DNA of 32,973 nucleotides from Clostridiales bacterium (lineage in GTDB: Bacteria; Bacillota; Clostridia; Christensenellales; Aristaeellaceae): the NCBI GenBank assembly GCA_015056265.1, contig SVGR01000013.1, forward strand, positions 1 through 32,973, in the 5' to 3' direction. The notes under the pieces were generated by a model. That model had not been told where the DNA came from and did not search any database. It worked only from the letters and a program-made list of their open reading frames with translations. The translations under genes and the position numbers were made by a program. This document shows positions 7,260 through 14,962 of the stretch, in pieces; positions within the stretch are counted from its first letter, which is position 1; every line of letters starts with the position of its first letter.

Positions 7260-8660
7260 TTACCAGTTCAAATAATCCGGCTTGGTATACCCCTGACCGT
7301 AGGGTTCGCTGTCGATCATCACCAGGATGGCGTCCCGGCAGCCTTCCACCATGATCTTTTGGTTTTCAGGGGCTCTATCAACCATCTGTGCATCAGCGCT
7401 GGTATAAAACCACAGCCCTTCGTTTTCGGCCAGTTTCTCGCCCTGGCTATCGATGATTTTTGTGGGATCCAGGCCCATTTCCTTCAGCTGATCCTGCGTA
7501 TAAAATGCCCAGGTGGCCTCGGGCAGGGTATCCTCCCACTTGCAGGCGGCTATATCTCCATCCTTGGATTTGCCGGCATCATACACTTCCACCGTGTAAG
7601 CGTGAATATTCAGCCGGCCATAGGCATAATCAATCAATTCTGCACTGGTGGGATAATCCTCATAGGAGGATTTGGTGTAAAATCCCCGGCCGGTGGTCTG
7701 CTGGAAAGCAGCGGCCATCTTTTCAGCGGTATCCTTCATGAACAGAATATCATCACTGTCCACCGCCGGATCATAGGGCCGATAGCACCAGGGATAGAGC
7801 ACACACTGAATGCCGGTGTGCAGCGTAACCAGAGCGTCCACTTCCTTATTCAGAAGGAAATTCTGTACCGCTTTCACCTCCGGCTCAGAAGCAGGGGCAG
7901 GGCCGGCGCTGGCAAAGGAATTGGCGCCGATTACCCCGGTCTTCCTGGTCTCGATATCATAGCGATTCCATTGATAATCAAAGGTGCGGTTCAAATCAAT
8001 TCCGCTGTTACGGGGATCATCCCCCAGGATACCGTTGCCATCCCAATCGGGGCTTTCCATACCGAAGGAGGGCGTGCGCCAGGAAATGACAGGCTTTTCA
8101 TCCGCCGTTCCCCGATACAAAGCGGCAATGTAACCATCCCCATCCAGATCCGTATAGGGATCTGAGAAGGGAACGCCGTTGCCGTTCAAATCCCGGGGAC
8201 GCATATTCTGGCGGGTGTTATAGACAGAGGATTGCACATACCCATCGGGATTGATCACGGGAATTACATACACAATGTAGTTGTCCAAAATGGCCTGCAC
8301 CCGGGGCGTAGCCGCCTCTTCCAGCATCCACCAGGCGAAATACATGGCGCTGGAGGCAGATTCCCGCTCTCCCCCGTGGATATTGGCCATCACGGCAATG
8401 CCGGTTTTATCTGCCTGGGAGGCAGGATTGGTAATTTCCAGGCACCAGATAGCCCGTTCCTGATAACTGGCGCCGATGGGGTATAGAGCCGTGATCCGGG
8501 GATTTTCCTGCGCCATCTGCTTGAGCTGGCCTTCCAGTTCATTAAAAGTGTACCGGATGCTCCAATCGATCTGCCCTTCTGCCCCGGCACAGCCCACCAG
8601 TATGCACAGCGACAGCGCGGCCACCAGCATTCGCCTCATCATCATACGCATCTTCTTCAT
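7260..8660 (-). CDS. Secreted M14 family zinc carboxypeptidase (lipoprotein)
   Basis: Extracellular metallopeptidase that would remove C-terminal residues from peptides or cleave cell-wall stem peptides. 466 aa. The N-terminus ends in a lipobox (LSLCILVGC). Zinc ligands appear as HGGERE (HxxE) and the later His in LVTLHTG; the catalytic Glu is in YTVEVYD. INPDGYVQS and GIDLNRTFDYQW are family substrate-binding segments. Two acidic calcium-loop-like stretches (RDLNGNGVPFSDPYTDLDGDGY; SPDWDGNGILGDD) are inserted between them. The start is uncertain: GGAG is only 2 nt before the first ATG (8660) and 11 nt before the second (8651); both keep the signal peptide. A strong promoter lies upstream, and no terminator is seen after the stop. 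Confidence 0.9.
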   Translation of the reverse strand: MKKMRMMMRRMLVAALSLCILVGCAGAEGQIDWSIRYTFNELEGQLKQMAQENPRITALYPIGASYQERAIWCLEITNPASQADKTGIAVMANIHGGERESASSAMYFAWWMLEEAATPRVQAILDNYIVYVIPVINPDGYVQSSVYNTRQNMRPRDLNGNGVPFSDPYTDLDGDGYIAALYRGTADEKPVISWRTPSFGMESPDWDGNGILGDDPRNSGIDLNRTFDYQWNRYDIETRKTGVIGANSFASAGPAPASEPEVKAVQNFLLNKEVDALVTLHTGIQCVLYPWCYRPYDPAVDSDDILFMKDTAEKMAAAFQQTTGRGFYTKSSYEDYPTSAELIDYAYGRLNIHAYTVEVYDAGKSKDGDIAACKWEDTLPEATWAFYTQDQLKEMGLDPTKIIDSQGEKLAENEGLWFYTSADAQMVDRAPENQKIMVEGCRDAILVMIDSEPYGQGYTKPDYLNW

Positions 8661-8709
8661 AGCTCCTTTACTTTCTCATTTTATCGCTTTAGCACGTTAG
8701 CACATTGAT

Positions 8710-8738
8710 ATATTAGCATATTCTTTTTTCATTTGCAA
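8710..8738 (-). promoter_or_regulatory. Promoter of the M14 carboxypeptidase gene with TGCTAA repeats
   Basis: Minus strand: -35 TTGCAA (8733-8738), 17-bp spacer, extended -10 TGCTAATAT with TAATAT at 8710-8715. The hexamer TGCTAA occurs three times here (8713-8718, 8697-8702, 8689-8694), spaced 16 and 8 bp apart, from the -10 into the leader. A candidate operator. Confidence 0.7.
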
Positions 8739-8791
8739 CCCCCATTTTTCTGTTTTTTTCATCGGATTTATAAAAAATCCGCCGTATCGAT

Positions 8792-8829
8792 AAAAAAACC
8801 ATGGTCTCTGCCAATAACAAAGACCATGG
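8792..8829 (-). terminator. Terminator downstream of the P-loop ATPase gene
   Basis: Minus strand stem CCATGGTCT / AGACCATGG (9 bp perfect, 13-nt loop) followed by seven Ts. It sits about 75 bp after the ATPase stop. The interval 8661-8904 otherwise holds only the M14 promoter. Confidence 0.8.
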
Positions 8830-8904
8830 AATTATCATCTTTTCATCCGGCCGAAAACGCCCGGCTTTTACCGCAAAGGCCTTTTACCCGACCGGATCCA
8901 TTCA

Positions 8905-9927
8905 TCAATGCGGCAGCCCCTCCATAAACTCCTGGCGGATGGCGTTCAGCCGGCCGTAATCCATGGCGTCCATATAATACCGCTCCAGCCGGTCATGCAG
9001 CGCCTTGGCTTCCGCCAGGGCCTCCACCGCCTGATTGAATGTCAGATCATACACTGCCCGGTCAAAGGCAAGACGGGGCGCTTCCCGATGCAGCAGATGG
9101 CCGTCCATTTCCGGGGCGAAGGCCGGGGCATCCGTAATCACCGCGGTGGTGAATACCGCGCTTCCCGCCGCCACATGGGCCACCTCCTCCCCATCCAGCG
9201 GATCGTGATACACACAGCGCTGCAGCCGCCCTCTTCTGGCTCCCTCCAGCACCGGCGCAAGCAACCCATGCACATTCATTCCCCAAGGCACATCCAGGCA
9301 ATAAACCGTGCCGGTCAGGGCATCATCCATTTTCTGCAGCATCCCATGGCAAGTGATAGCCTGGGCGAAAAGATGGCTTTCCTCCCCTTCCGGGCCGCCG
9401 GGCAGCAGGGAGAGCAGCTCATTCTCCAGGCTGCGCCGGGCTTTGGGGGAAAGGGCCGCTTCATACACCGCCGCCGCATCCTCCCGCATGGCATGAGCGC
9501 CCCGAAGATACCGGTGGGCCCTTCCGTAGTAGCGGGTCATCTCTTGTGCAATTTCCTCCAGTTGCTGCCGCTGGGCTGCCAATTGCTTTTCATTCAGGCA
9601 TACGCCCAGATTCAGAATGCCATCCCCCGCTCCCGGAAGCTTTGGATCTACCACATGGGGGGCGGTGCCATCCATCACCATATAATCCGCCTCCCGGGAA
9701 TAGACAGCATCCAGACTTTCGGGATCACCGGAGCAGTGATAATAACTGACCTGGTGACCCAGGGCCTCAAAATGCTTTCCCACCTCCCCCATCAGGGTGC
9801 TTTTGCCCACGCCGGGTCCGCCCTTGATCAGCGTGCACCATCCCGCCCGATCCCGCAGTTGATCAAAAAAGCCTCGAAAACCGGCCCGGGTGTTGCTACC
9901 GGCGAAAAAATGCCTGCTCTGTGCCAT
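8905..9927 (-). CDS. P-loop ATPase of the PRK06851 type, function unknown
   Basis: Predicted cytoplasmic nucleotide-binding protein, 340 aa. It opens with SRHFFAGSNTRAGFRGFFD, followed by Walker A GGPGVGKSTLM (about residues 39-49), HCSGDPESLDAV and YMVMDGTAPHVVDPK, all hallmarks I associate with the PRK06851 family of clostridial ATPases; a second, degenerate half follows. No biochemical role is established that I know of. The track begins 30 codons upstream, but AGGAGG lies exactly 6 nt before the ATG at 9927, which is also where the family homology starts. It is bounded by terminators on both sides and so is probably monocistronic; I did not find a convincing -35/-10 in 9928-10003. Confidence 0.8.
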   Translation of the reverse strand: MAQSRHFFAGSNTRAGFRGFFDQLRDRAGWCTLIKGGPGVGKSTLMGEVGKHFEALGHQVSYYHCSGDPESLDAVYSREADYMVMDGTAPHVVDPKLPGAGDGILNLGVCLNEKQLAAQRQQLEEIAQEMTRYYGRAHRYLRGAHAMREDAAAVYEAALSPKARRSLENELLSLLPGGPEGEESHLFAQAITCHGMLQKMDDALTGTVYCLDVPWGMNVHGLLAPVLEGARRGRLQRCVYHDPLDGEEVAHVAAGSAVFTTAVITDAPAFAPEMDGHLLHREAPRLAFDRAVYDLTFNQAVEALAEAKALHDRLERYYMDAMDYGRLNAIRQEFMEGLPH

Positions 9928-10003
9928 AATCATCCTCCTTGATGTGTTGCTGGATTCATTGCACAGTATGCATACCGCCCCGTATTTATCCCTCCCGCGC
10001 AAC

Positions 10004-10029
10004 AAAAAAACCGGCACCCATTGTGCCGG
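10004..10029 (-). terminator. Terminator downstream of the sortase gene
   Basis: Minus strand stem CCGGCAC / GTGCCGG with a short loop, followed by TTTTTTT. It ends the signal peptidase–sortase transcript. Confidence 0.88.
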
Positions 10030-10050
10030 CCTTTGAAAATCCGTATGGAA

Positions 10051-11025
10051 TCATTTATTCCAATTGTTGGCCACCTGGCGCCGCAAAGCGTCTATACTCT
10101 CTCCATCCCGGATGCGCCGGGCGATGAGTACCCTACGCTCGGTGCTATCATCCACGCAAGTCACCAGCAGCAGCAATTGATCCTGGGGCTGTACATCCAC
10201 ATGATTCATGTATACCGATTGCTTCATCAGCTGATCCATGGCCTCCTGCCGCCAAGCGATGGTGGAGGAAGAAAGCCGGGCCAGATCCACATATTTGCGA
10301 TTGCCCCGGATGGTGCTGATGGTGCCCACTCCCAGGATCACATACTGCCCGTCCTCATAGACGGTATCGAAGGTGATGAATGGATTGGTGTGATAATAAT
10401 TGGCATTCTCATAATTGCGCAGGAAGCCAAACATTTCCCCCGTCTTCATATTGTGCCCGTAAAGGATCATAGTATAGGGACGGGTTTTCAGATTGCAGGT
10501 TTCCTCCAGGAAAATGGCGCCGTTCACATTATGCCGGCCCTGATAATCCCGGCGGAGATAATATTCATTATCCCGCTGCACCACGGCTTGATCGATAATG
10601 CCGGGAATGGTGATCCAGCCCATGATATCCTTATTCTGATTGCGGATATTTTTAAACCGGCTGCGGATAATGGCTCGTTCATTGGTGGGATAACGAAGAG
10701 CGGGCAGCAGCAGCTGATCATGCACCGCCTGCACCTGCTTACTGATGGTGGGCTGGGGGGAGGCGGCAGGAACGGCGGTGGGCGTAGGCATTTGAGAGGA
10801 ATCAGGGGCCTGGGTTTCATCGGCCTGATAATACAACGCCTGTAACTGGGCATTGCCCTGGCGGGTGGAAAAATAATCGGAGAGATAGGAAATCAATTTC
10901 CATGCGCTGAAAAGAAGAACGGCCGCCAGCACTGCCGCCAAAACAAGCACCCACCGGCCCTTTTTCGGTCGGGAAGGAACATAATAATTGCGGGCACGGT
11001 TTCCTCTGGACAGCCGTCTCTTCAT
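10051..11025 (-). CDS. Class B sortase
   Basis: Membrane-anchored transpeptidase that links sorting-signal proteins to the cell wall. 324 aa: a basic cytoplasmic N-terminus, one transmembrane helix (about 25-48, WVLVLAAVLAAVLLFSAWKL), a linker of low complexity (TPTAVPAASPQP), then the sortase domain. The catalytic His is in ILYGHNMKTGEMFGFL (about H191), the Cys in LLLLVTCVDD (about C290), and the Arg follows in RRVLIARR; this arrangement and the GHNMK motif point to class B. RBS GAGG is 8 nt upstream. It follows the signal peptidase gene by 62 bp in the same direction. No LPxTG- or NPxTN-bearing substrate gene is visible nearby, so its clients are probably elsewhere. Confidence 0.92.
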   Translation of the reverse strand: MKRRLSRGNRARNYYVPSRPKKGRWVLVLAAVLAAVLLFSAWKLISYLSDYFSTRQGNAQLQALYYQADETQAPDSSQMPTPTAVPAASPQPTISKQVQAVHDQLLLPALRYPTNERAIIRSRFKNIRNQNKDIMGWITIPGIIDQAVVQRDNEYYLRRDYQGRHNVNGAIFLEETCNLKTRPYTMILYGHNMKTGEMFGFLRNYENANYYHTNPFITFDTVYEDGQYVILGVGTISTIRGNRKYVDLARLSSSTIAWRQEAMDQLMKQSVYMNHVDVQPQDQLLLLVTCVDDSTERRVLIARRIRDGESIDALRRQVANNWNK

Positions 11026-11087
11026 GCTTGATTCCTCATTATCCTGCGCGCTTCAGGCCAGGCGCTCTGCTGTTTTTGCCTGGTTTC

Positions 11088-12182
11088 TTATTGACCGGGG
11101 TTCTGACCCCGGCGGCGGGGCGGCGGGGCCTGCTGATAATCCTGCTGGGGATAGCTCTGCTGGGGCTGCTGGGCATAGCCCTGCTGATAGCCCTGCTGCG
11201 GCTGCGCATACTGCTGGGGCTGCTGGGCGTAGCCCTGCTGCTGATAGCCCTGCTGCGGCTGCGCATACTGCTGGGGCTGCTGGGCATAGCCCTGCTGCTG
11301 ATAGCCCTGCTGCGGCTGCACATACTGCTGGGCATAGCCCTGCTGCTGATAGCCCTGCTGCGACGGGGCATACTGCTGGGGCTGCTGGGCATAGCCCTGC
11401 TGCTGATAACCCTGCTGCGACGGGGCGTACTGCTGGGGCTGCTGGGCATAGCCCTGCTGCTGGGGGTACTGCTGATAGCCCTGCGGATACCCTTGCTGCT
11501 GATAATCATAGCCCTGCTGGGGATAGCCATAGCCCTGCGGATACTGCTGGTATCCCTGCTGAGGATAGGTATTCTGCGCAAAAGCATCGGCCTTGGGCTC
11601 TTTGAACAGGGGCTTTTTGATCAGCTTCATGCTCAGATCATTGATCTTTCTCTGCAGAGGGCTGAGGGGCTTGGGCTGCTGGGGCTGCTCTCCCTTTTTG
11701 CCGTTGGTCATCTTATCGGTATAGAAAACAAAGCCGATCATCAGGGCGCTGACCAGGATGGCCACATAGATGCCGGGGGGATTCTGGATATATTCCGCCA
11801 CATGGCCCAGCGCCGGCACGGAAAAGACAACCTTACCAATCAGGTTGTTCTTGCCCACCAGTTCACTGTCCGTATGATCATTGGCATCGCCCTTGGTGCG
11901 GAACTGATATTCGTTGGGATTGGTTTCGCTGGGCACCTTTTCCACGATACGGTGGGTGGCCACGGTCTTGCCGCCATTCATGCGGAAGGTGATAACGTCA
12001 TTGACCTCCAGGCTGTTGTGATCCACTTTTTTTACATAGATCAGTGAACCCACTTTATAGGTGGGCTCCATGGAGCCGCTGAGCACCCCGTATACCTGCA
12101 CCCCAAAGATCCGGATCCCGGAAATGAAGAATGCAAACAAAATGGCCACAACGACCATCAAGGTGGTGATCGTCTTGAGCAT
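11088..12182 (-). CDS. SipW/S26B-type signal peptidase I with long Q/Y/G-rich C-terminal tail
   Basis: Membrane protease that cleaves signal peptides. From ATG 12182 it is 364 aa: TM1 (about 5-25), the catalytic Ser in [13 protein letters not shown] (S37), the catalytic His in [10 protein letters not shown] (H77; a Ser/His dyad as in the archaeal, ER and SipW branch rather than Ser/Lys), TM2 ([14 protein letters not shown]), then a basic stretch ([12 protein letters not shown]) and about 160 residues of Gln/Tyr/Gly/Pro repeats. By the positive-inside rule the tail is cytoplasmic. The start is uncertain: TTG at 12203, preceded by a purine-rich GGCGGGAAAAAGA, is an alternative; the track's start at 12461 lies upstream of the promoter and is rejected. 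The tail reads [19 protein letters not shown] and variants. Confidence 0.88.
   Translation of the reverse strand: MLKTITTLMVVVAILFAFFISGIRIFGVQVYGVLSGSMEPTYKVGSLIYVKKVDHNSLEVNDVITFRMNGGKTVATHRIVEKVPSETNPNEYQFRTKGDANDHTDSELVGKNNLIGKVVFSVPALGHVAEYIQNPPGIYVAILVSALMIGFVFYTDKMTNGKKGEQPQQPKPLSPLQRKINDLSMKLIKKPLFKEPKADAFAQNTYPQQGYQQYPQGYGYPQQGYDYQQQGYPQGYQQYPQQQGYAQQPQQYAPSQQGYQQQGYAQQPQQYAPSQQGYQQQGYAQQYVQPQQGYQQQGYAQQPQQYAQPQQGYQQQGYAQQPQQYAQPQQGYQQGYAQQPQQSYPQQDYQQAPPPRRRGQNPGQ
11146..11475 (-). repeat. In-frame 57-bp tandem repeats in the signal peptidase gene
   Basis: A CAG/CTG-rich unit recurs with period 57 bp (the CATAC landmark at about 11207, 11264, 11321), then 48 bp (11369), then 57 bp (11426). 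The unit encodes [19 protein letters not shown] or close variants; one copy is 9 bp shorter and remains in frame. Less regular QGY-rich sequence extends to about 11580. Such in-frame repeats can change copy number by slippage. Confidence 0.88.
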
Positions 12183-12299
12183 CTTTTTCTTACTCTCGTT
12201 CAATCTTTTTCCCGCCTTCCATCCCCTGATAAAAGGGGCGTCAATCCATACCGGAGGGATTTCCATGCAATACAAAAAATACCCCTGTCGGCATCTACC

Positions 12300-12328
12300 A
12301 TTATACAGGGTTCCCGGGTTAAGTTCAA
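12300..12328 (-). promoter_or_regulatory. Promoter of the signal peptidase–sortase operon
   Basis: Minus strand: TTGAAC (12323-12328), 17-bp spacer, TATAAT (12300-12305). Transcription would start near 12293, leaving a leader of about 90-110 nt. This rules out the 12461 start of the ORF track. The rest of 12183-12519 is AT-rich and non-coding. Confidence 0.82.
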
Positions 12329-12444
12329 TTATTTTTTTGTGGTTTTGGCTGTCATTTTCTGTTTTTTTCCCGGATGATATTATATTTTTCATTGAAAACT
12401 GAAAAACATTTGTAAATTTTCCCTTGTTTTTCACATCTCCGCCA

Positions 12445-12473
12445 TTGTCAATTCCGCTCACTCGCAGTATACT
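12445..12473 (+). promoter_or_regulatory. purC promoter
   Basis: TTGTCA (12445-12450), 17-bp spacer, TATACT (12468-12473). Start of transcription about 12480, about 40 nt before the purC ATG. No PurBox or purine riboswitch is apparent. Confidence 0.82.
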
Positions 12474-12519
12474 GTCTGTGTAGGTGCCTCAAATCATCAT
12501 GAAATGGAGCGGACGAACC

Positions 12520-13209
12520 ATGGAAAATCTGAAGCTGGTCTATACCGGAAAAACCAAGAATGTTTACGCCCTGGAAAACGGCAATTTCCTTCTGAAGTTC
12601 AAGGATGACTGCACCGGCAAGGACGGCGTTTTTGATCCCGGTGAAAATGCCGTGGGCCTGACCATCGAAGGCGTGGGCGATGTAAACCTGCGTATGTCCA
12701 TCTATTTCTTTGAAAAGATCAATGCCGCCGGCATCTATACCCATTATGTCAGCGCCGATCTGGAAAACACCACCATGGAAGTGAAGGCTGCCAAGCCCTT
12801 CGGCCATGGCCTGGAAGTGATCTGCCGTCACAAGGCCGTAGGCAGCTTTATCCGCCGCTACGGCGCATATATCGAATCCGGCGCCGATCTGCCCGCCTAT
12901 GTGGAAATGACCTTCAAGGATGATGAAAAGGGCGATCCCCTGGTGACCAAGGACGCCCTGGTGGCCCTGAATGTGATGACCGACGAACAATACGATACCA
13001 TCAAGGAAATGACCCAGAAGATCACCCAGATCGTGGCCGATGATCTGAAGGAAAAGGGCCTGATCCTTTATGATATCAAATTCGAATACGGCTATAACGC
13101 AGACGGCAAGGTGATGCTCATCGATGAAATCGCCTCCGGCAATATGCGGGTTTATAAGGATGGGGAATATATCGATCCCATGACCCTCAGTAAGCTGTTC
13201 TTTGCCTGA
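12520..13209 (+). CDS. purC: Phosphoribosylaminoimidazole-succinocarboxamide synthase (SAICAR synthetase)
   Basis: Cytoplasmic purine biosynthesis enzyme that joins CAIR and aspartate using ATP. 229 aa, the normal bacterial length. It begins [18 protein letters not shown], the typical nucleotide-binding hairpin, and contains [26 protein letters not shown] (family signature region), [11 protein letters not shown] and [14 protein letters not shown]. The track starts 12 codons earlier at 12484; GGAG about 10 nt before 12520 and the family N-terminus support 12520. It stands alone, away from other pur genes, with its own promoter and a terminator downstream. The repressor gene purR is 8 kb away in the window, but no operator is visible here. 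Confidence 0.96.
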   Translation: MENLKLVYTGKTKNVYALENGNFLLKFKDDCTGKDGVFDPGENAVGLTIEGVGDVNLRMSIYFFEKINAAGIYTHYVSADLENTTMEVKAAKPFGHGLEVICRHKAVGSFIRRYGAYIESGADLPAYVEMTFKDDEKGDPLVTKDALVALNVMTDEQYDTIKEMTQKITQIVADDLKEKGLILYDIKFEYGYNADGKVMLIDEIASGNMRVYKDGEYIDPMTLSKLFFA

Positions 13210-13327
13210 TATCCGCCCTTTTTACAAAAAAGACTGCACCAAACCCTACCGAAAGCAATAAAGGCCGTCCTCCATAAACGTGATGGAAGGAAAGGCGTTA
13301 TCCTTCACTTTGCGCCAAAGTAATATC

Positions 13328-13364
13328 GAAACAGCAAGCCCGACAAGGCTTGCTGTTTCTTTTT
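13328..13364 (+). terminator. Terminator downstream of purC
   Basis: Perfect 13-bp stem GAAACAGCAAGCC / GGCTTGCTGTTTC with loop CGACAA, followed by TTTTT. It lies 118 bp past the purC stop; nothing recognisable is in between. Confidence 0.85.
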
Positions 13365-13378
13365 CTGCGTGATAGAAT
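13350..13378 (+). promoter_or_regulatory. Possible promoter of the DUF5131 gene, overlapping the terminator
   Basis: TTGCTG (13350-13355), 17-bp spacer, TAGAAT (13373-13378) with the TGA extension. The -35 would lie in the terminator's 3' arm. Plausible but weak. Confidence 0.4.
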
Positions 13379-13413
13379 AAACGCGATAAACTTGAATTTG
13401 ATGAGGTGAGAAT

Positions 13414-14130
13414 ATGGCAATGTGGAATCCATGGAGAGGTTGCAAAAAGTGCAGCGATGGCTGTCTCTATTGCTATATCCACAAGGGCGACGCAAAGCGC
13501 GGAATTGATACGAATATTATCGAAAAGACAAAGGATTTTGCAAAACCCGTCGAACGCCTAAAAAACAGCAATTACAAAATGAAATCCGGCATTGTCTATA
13601 CCTGCTTTTCTACCGATTTTCTGATTGAGGAAGCGGATGCGTGGCGTCCCGAATGCTGGCAGATGATAAAAGAGCGAGAGGATTGCACGTTTCTCTTTCT
13701 CACAAAGCGAATCGACAGATTTATGGACTGTATTCCCGACAATTGGGGCGACGGTTATGAAAACGTTGTCGTTTGTTGCACAGTCGAGAACCAAAAGAAC
13801 GCAGATTATAAGCTCGGTATATTTTCAAAGCTCCCAATCAAGCATAAATGTATCACGGCTCAGCCACTTATAGAAGCCATTGACATAGAACGGTATCTTG
13901 ACGGCATCGAGCTTGTGGTTGTCGGCGGTGAATCAGATACGAATGCAAGACCGCTTGATTACGATTGGGTGATTGATATCAGAAAGCAGTGCATGAGGAA
14001 AAACGTGTCGTTTGAATTCAGACAGTGCGGAACGCATTTCATCAAGGGCGGCAAGGAGTATAAATTGCAGACGAAGGATTTGTGTGCTCAGGCAAGAAAA
14101 GAGGATATCGACTTTAAGCGCAATAGTTGA
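13414..14130 (+). CDS. DUF5131 family protein (phage Gp37/Gp68-like, putative Fe-S/radical-SAM-like)
   Basis: 238 aa. The N-terminal MWNPWRGCKKCSDGCLYCY carries cysteines 10, 13, 17 and 20, a Cx6Cx2C cluster plus one extra Cys, as in phage Gp37/Gp68 proteins that resemble radical SAM enzymes. TFLFLTKRIDRF, CCTVENQK, CITAQPLIEAI and LVVVGGESDTNARPL match the family's later motifs, and FEFRQCGTHF its C-terminal part. RBS GAGGTGAG precedes the ATG. Its biochemical role is not established; the family is common in phages and mobile islands, sometimes beside three-Cys-motif partner proteins, which are absent here. Codon use (many AAA, GAT, CTC, CTT, ATT) differs from the GC-rich neighbours, suggesting acquisition by transfer. 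Confidence 0.85.
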   Translation: MAMWNPWRGCKKCSDGCLYCYIHKGDAKRGIDTNIIEKTKDFAKPVERLKNSNYKMKSGIVYTCFSTDFLIEEADAWRPECWQMIKEREDCTFLFLTKRIDRFMDCIPDNWGDGYENVVVCCTVENQKNADYKLGIFSKLPIKHKCITAQPLIEAIDIERYLDGIELVVVGGESDTNARPLDYDWVIDIRKQCMRKNVSFEFRQCGTHFIKGGKEYKLQTKDLCAQARKEDIDFKRNS

Positions 14131-14276
14131 TTAATTCCAATGTGACGGAGATGCATAGGAACACCGATGTAATCAACAAATTCCAATTTGGTGAGCAGCC
14201 AAAAGCATACCATTTCAAAAGGGCGCAAGTATACGCTCTGTACCAGTGGATTGCGCCATTTTACCGCATAAGGAAA

Positions 14277-14314
14277 CGAGCACCCAGTACGTCACCGGAT
14301 GCTCGTCTTTTTTT
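14277..14314 (+). terminator. Terminator downstream of the DUF5131 gene
   Basis: Stem CGAGCA / TGCTCG with additional CC/GG pairing inside, followed by TCTTTTTTT. Between the stop (14130) and this hairpin there is another inverted repeat, GGCGCAA / TTGCGCC, but no gene I can support. Confidence 0.7.
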
Positions 14315-14344
14315 GTTGATAGATAAAATGTTCCTTAGCAGCTC

Positions 14345-14947
14345 TCATTTCAGCTGCTTCATCCGCCTCTCCAGCACATCCGGGGCAGCAACAGAATAGC
14401 CAAAAAAGCCCAGTGCCTCGCCCAGGCCATAATAGGCCCCATGATTATAGGCCACCAGATGCGCCCGATTATAATCAATCCGGCCCGTTTCATCCATCAG
14501 ATCCTTCCGCACGCCCATCTTTTCGATTAGGCCCAGGAACAGATCATGGCTGCCCAATTCCTGAACGGACTGCACCCTGCAGGCCAAATAAATGGGGCAT
14601 TCGGCAATAGCAGGGGCGGTGAACCCCTCCACGGGCAGGGCGGTCATATGGCAGGCAGCAAATTTATCCTCATCCCGGCCGGATTTTACGCCGCAGTAGT
14701 CGGTGGCCTTCAGGTTATCCTCTCCGCAGAGATTGATGATAAACTCTCCCGTCTCCTTGACGATGGCGTGGGAATATCTTTCCTTGCGGATGGAGATGGA
14801 AACCATGGGCGGCTCGGAACACACCGTGCCCACCCAGGCCAGGGTAATGGCATTGGGCTTTTCCCCGGGCCGCTGACAGGATACCATCACCGCAGGCACG
14901 GGGGCCAGCAGGGTGCCGGGCTTAAGGGAAAGGAATTGATTTTCCAT
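14345..14947 (-). CDS. Flavin reductase-like (flavoredoxin) FMN-binding protein
   Basis: 200-aa cytoplasmic FMN-binding split-barrel protein. The motifs PVPAVMVSCQRPGEKPNAITLAW, VGTVCSEPPMVSISIRKERYSH and GEFIINLCGEDN are those of the flavoredoxin / flavin reductase family, which moves electrons between NAD(P)H, flavin and acceptors. AGGAGG lies just upstream of the ATG. It begins 15 bp after the HI0933-family flavoprotein gene and in the same direction, so the two are probably co-transcribed and may be redox partners (inference). The substrate is unknown. Confidence 0.9.
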   Translation of the reverse strand: MENQFLSLKPGTLLAPVPAVMVSCQRPGEKPNAITLAWVGTVCSEPPMVSISIRKERYSHAIVKETGEFIINLCGEDNLKATDYCGVKSGRDEDKFAACHMTALPVEGFTAPAIAECPIYLACRVQSVQELGSHDLFLGLIEKMGVRKDLMDETGRIDYNRAHLVAYNHGAYYGLGEALGFFGYSVAAPDVLERRMKQLK

Positions 14948-14962
14948 AAATGCTCCTCCTCA

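Noticed and set aside
8761-8780. Short inverted repeat CGGATTT / AAATCCG as terminator
   Set aside because: No T-run follows on either strand; it lies just upstream of the M14 promoter and may be chance.
11028-12047. Plus-strand ORF with leucine-rich [14 protein letters not shown] repeats
   Set aside because: Antisense translation of the 57-bp Q-rich repeats in the signal peptidase gene; it looks like membrane helices by accident of codon composition.
12480-12519. Purine riboswitch or PurBox before purC
   Set aside because: The leader is only about 40 nt, too short for a purine riboswitch with expression platform, and no CCGAAC/GTTCGG core is present upstream.
13246-13482. 78-aa minus ORF between purC and the DUF5131 gene
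   Set aside because: It overlaps the purC terminator and the DUF5131 start, and has no RBS or known family.
14127-14399. 90-aa plus ORF starting TTG after the DUF5131 gene
   Set aside because: It runs through the terminator and into the flavin reductase gene and has no RBS; at most a decayed remnant.
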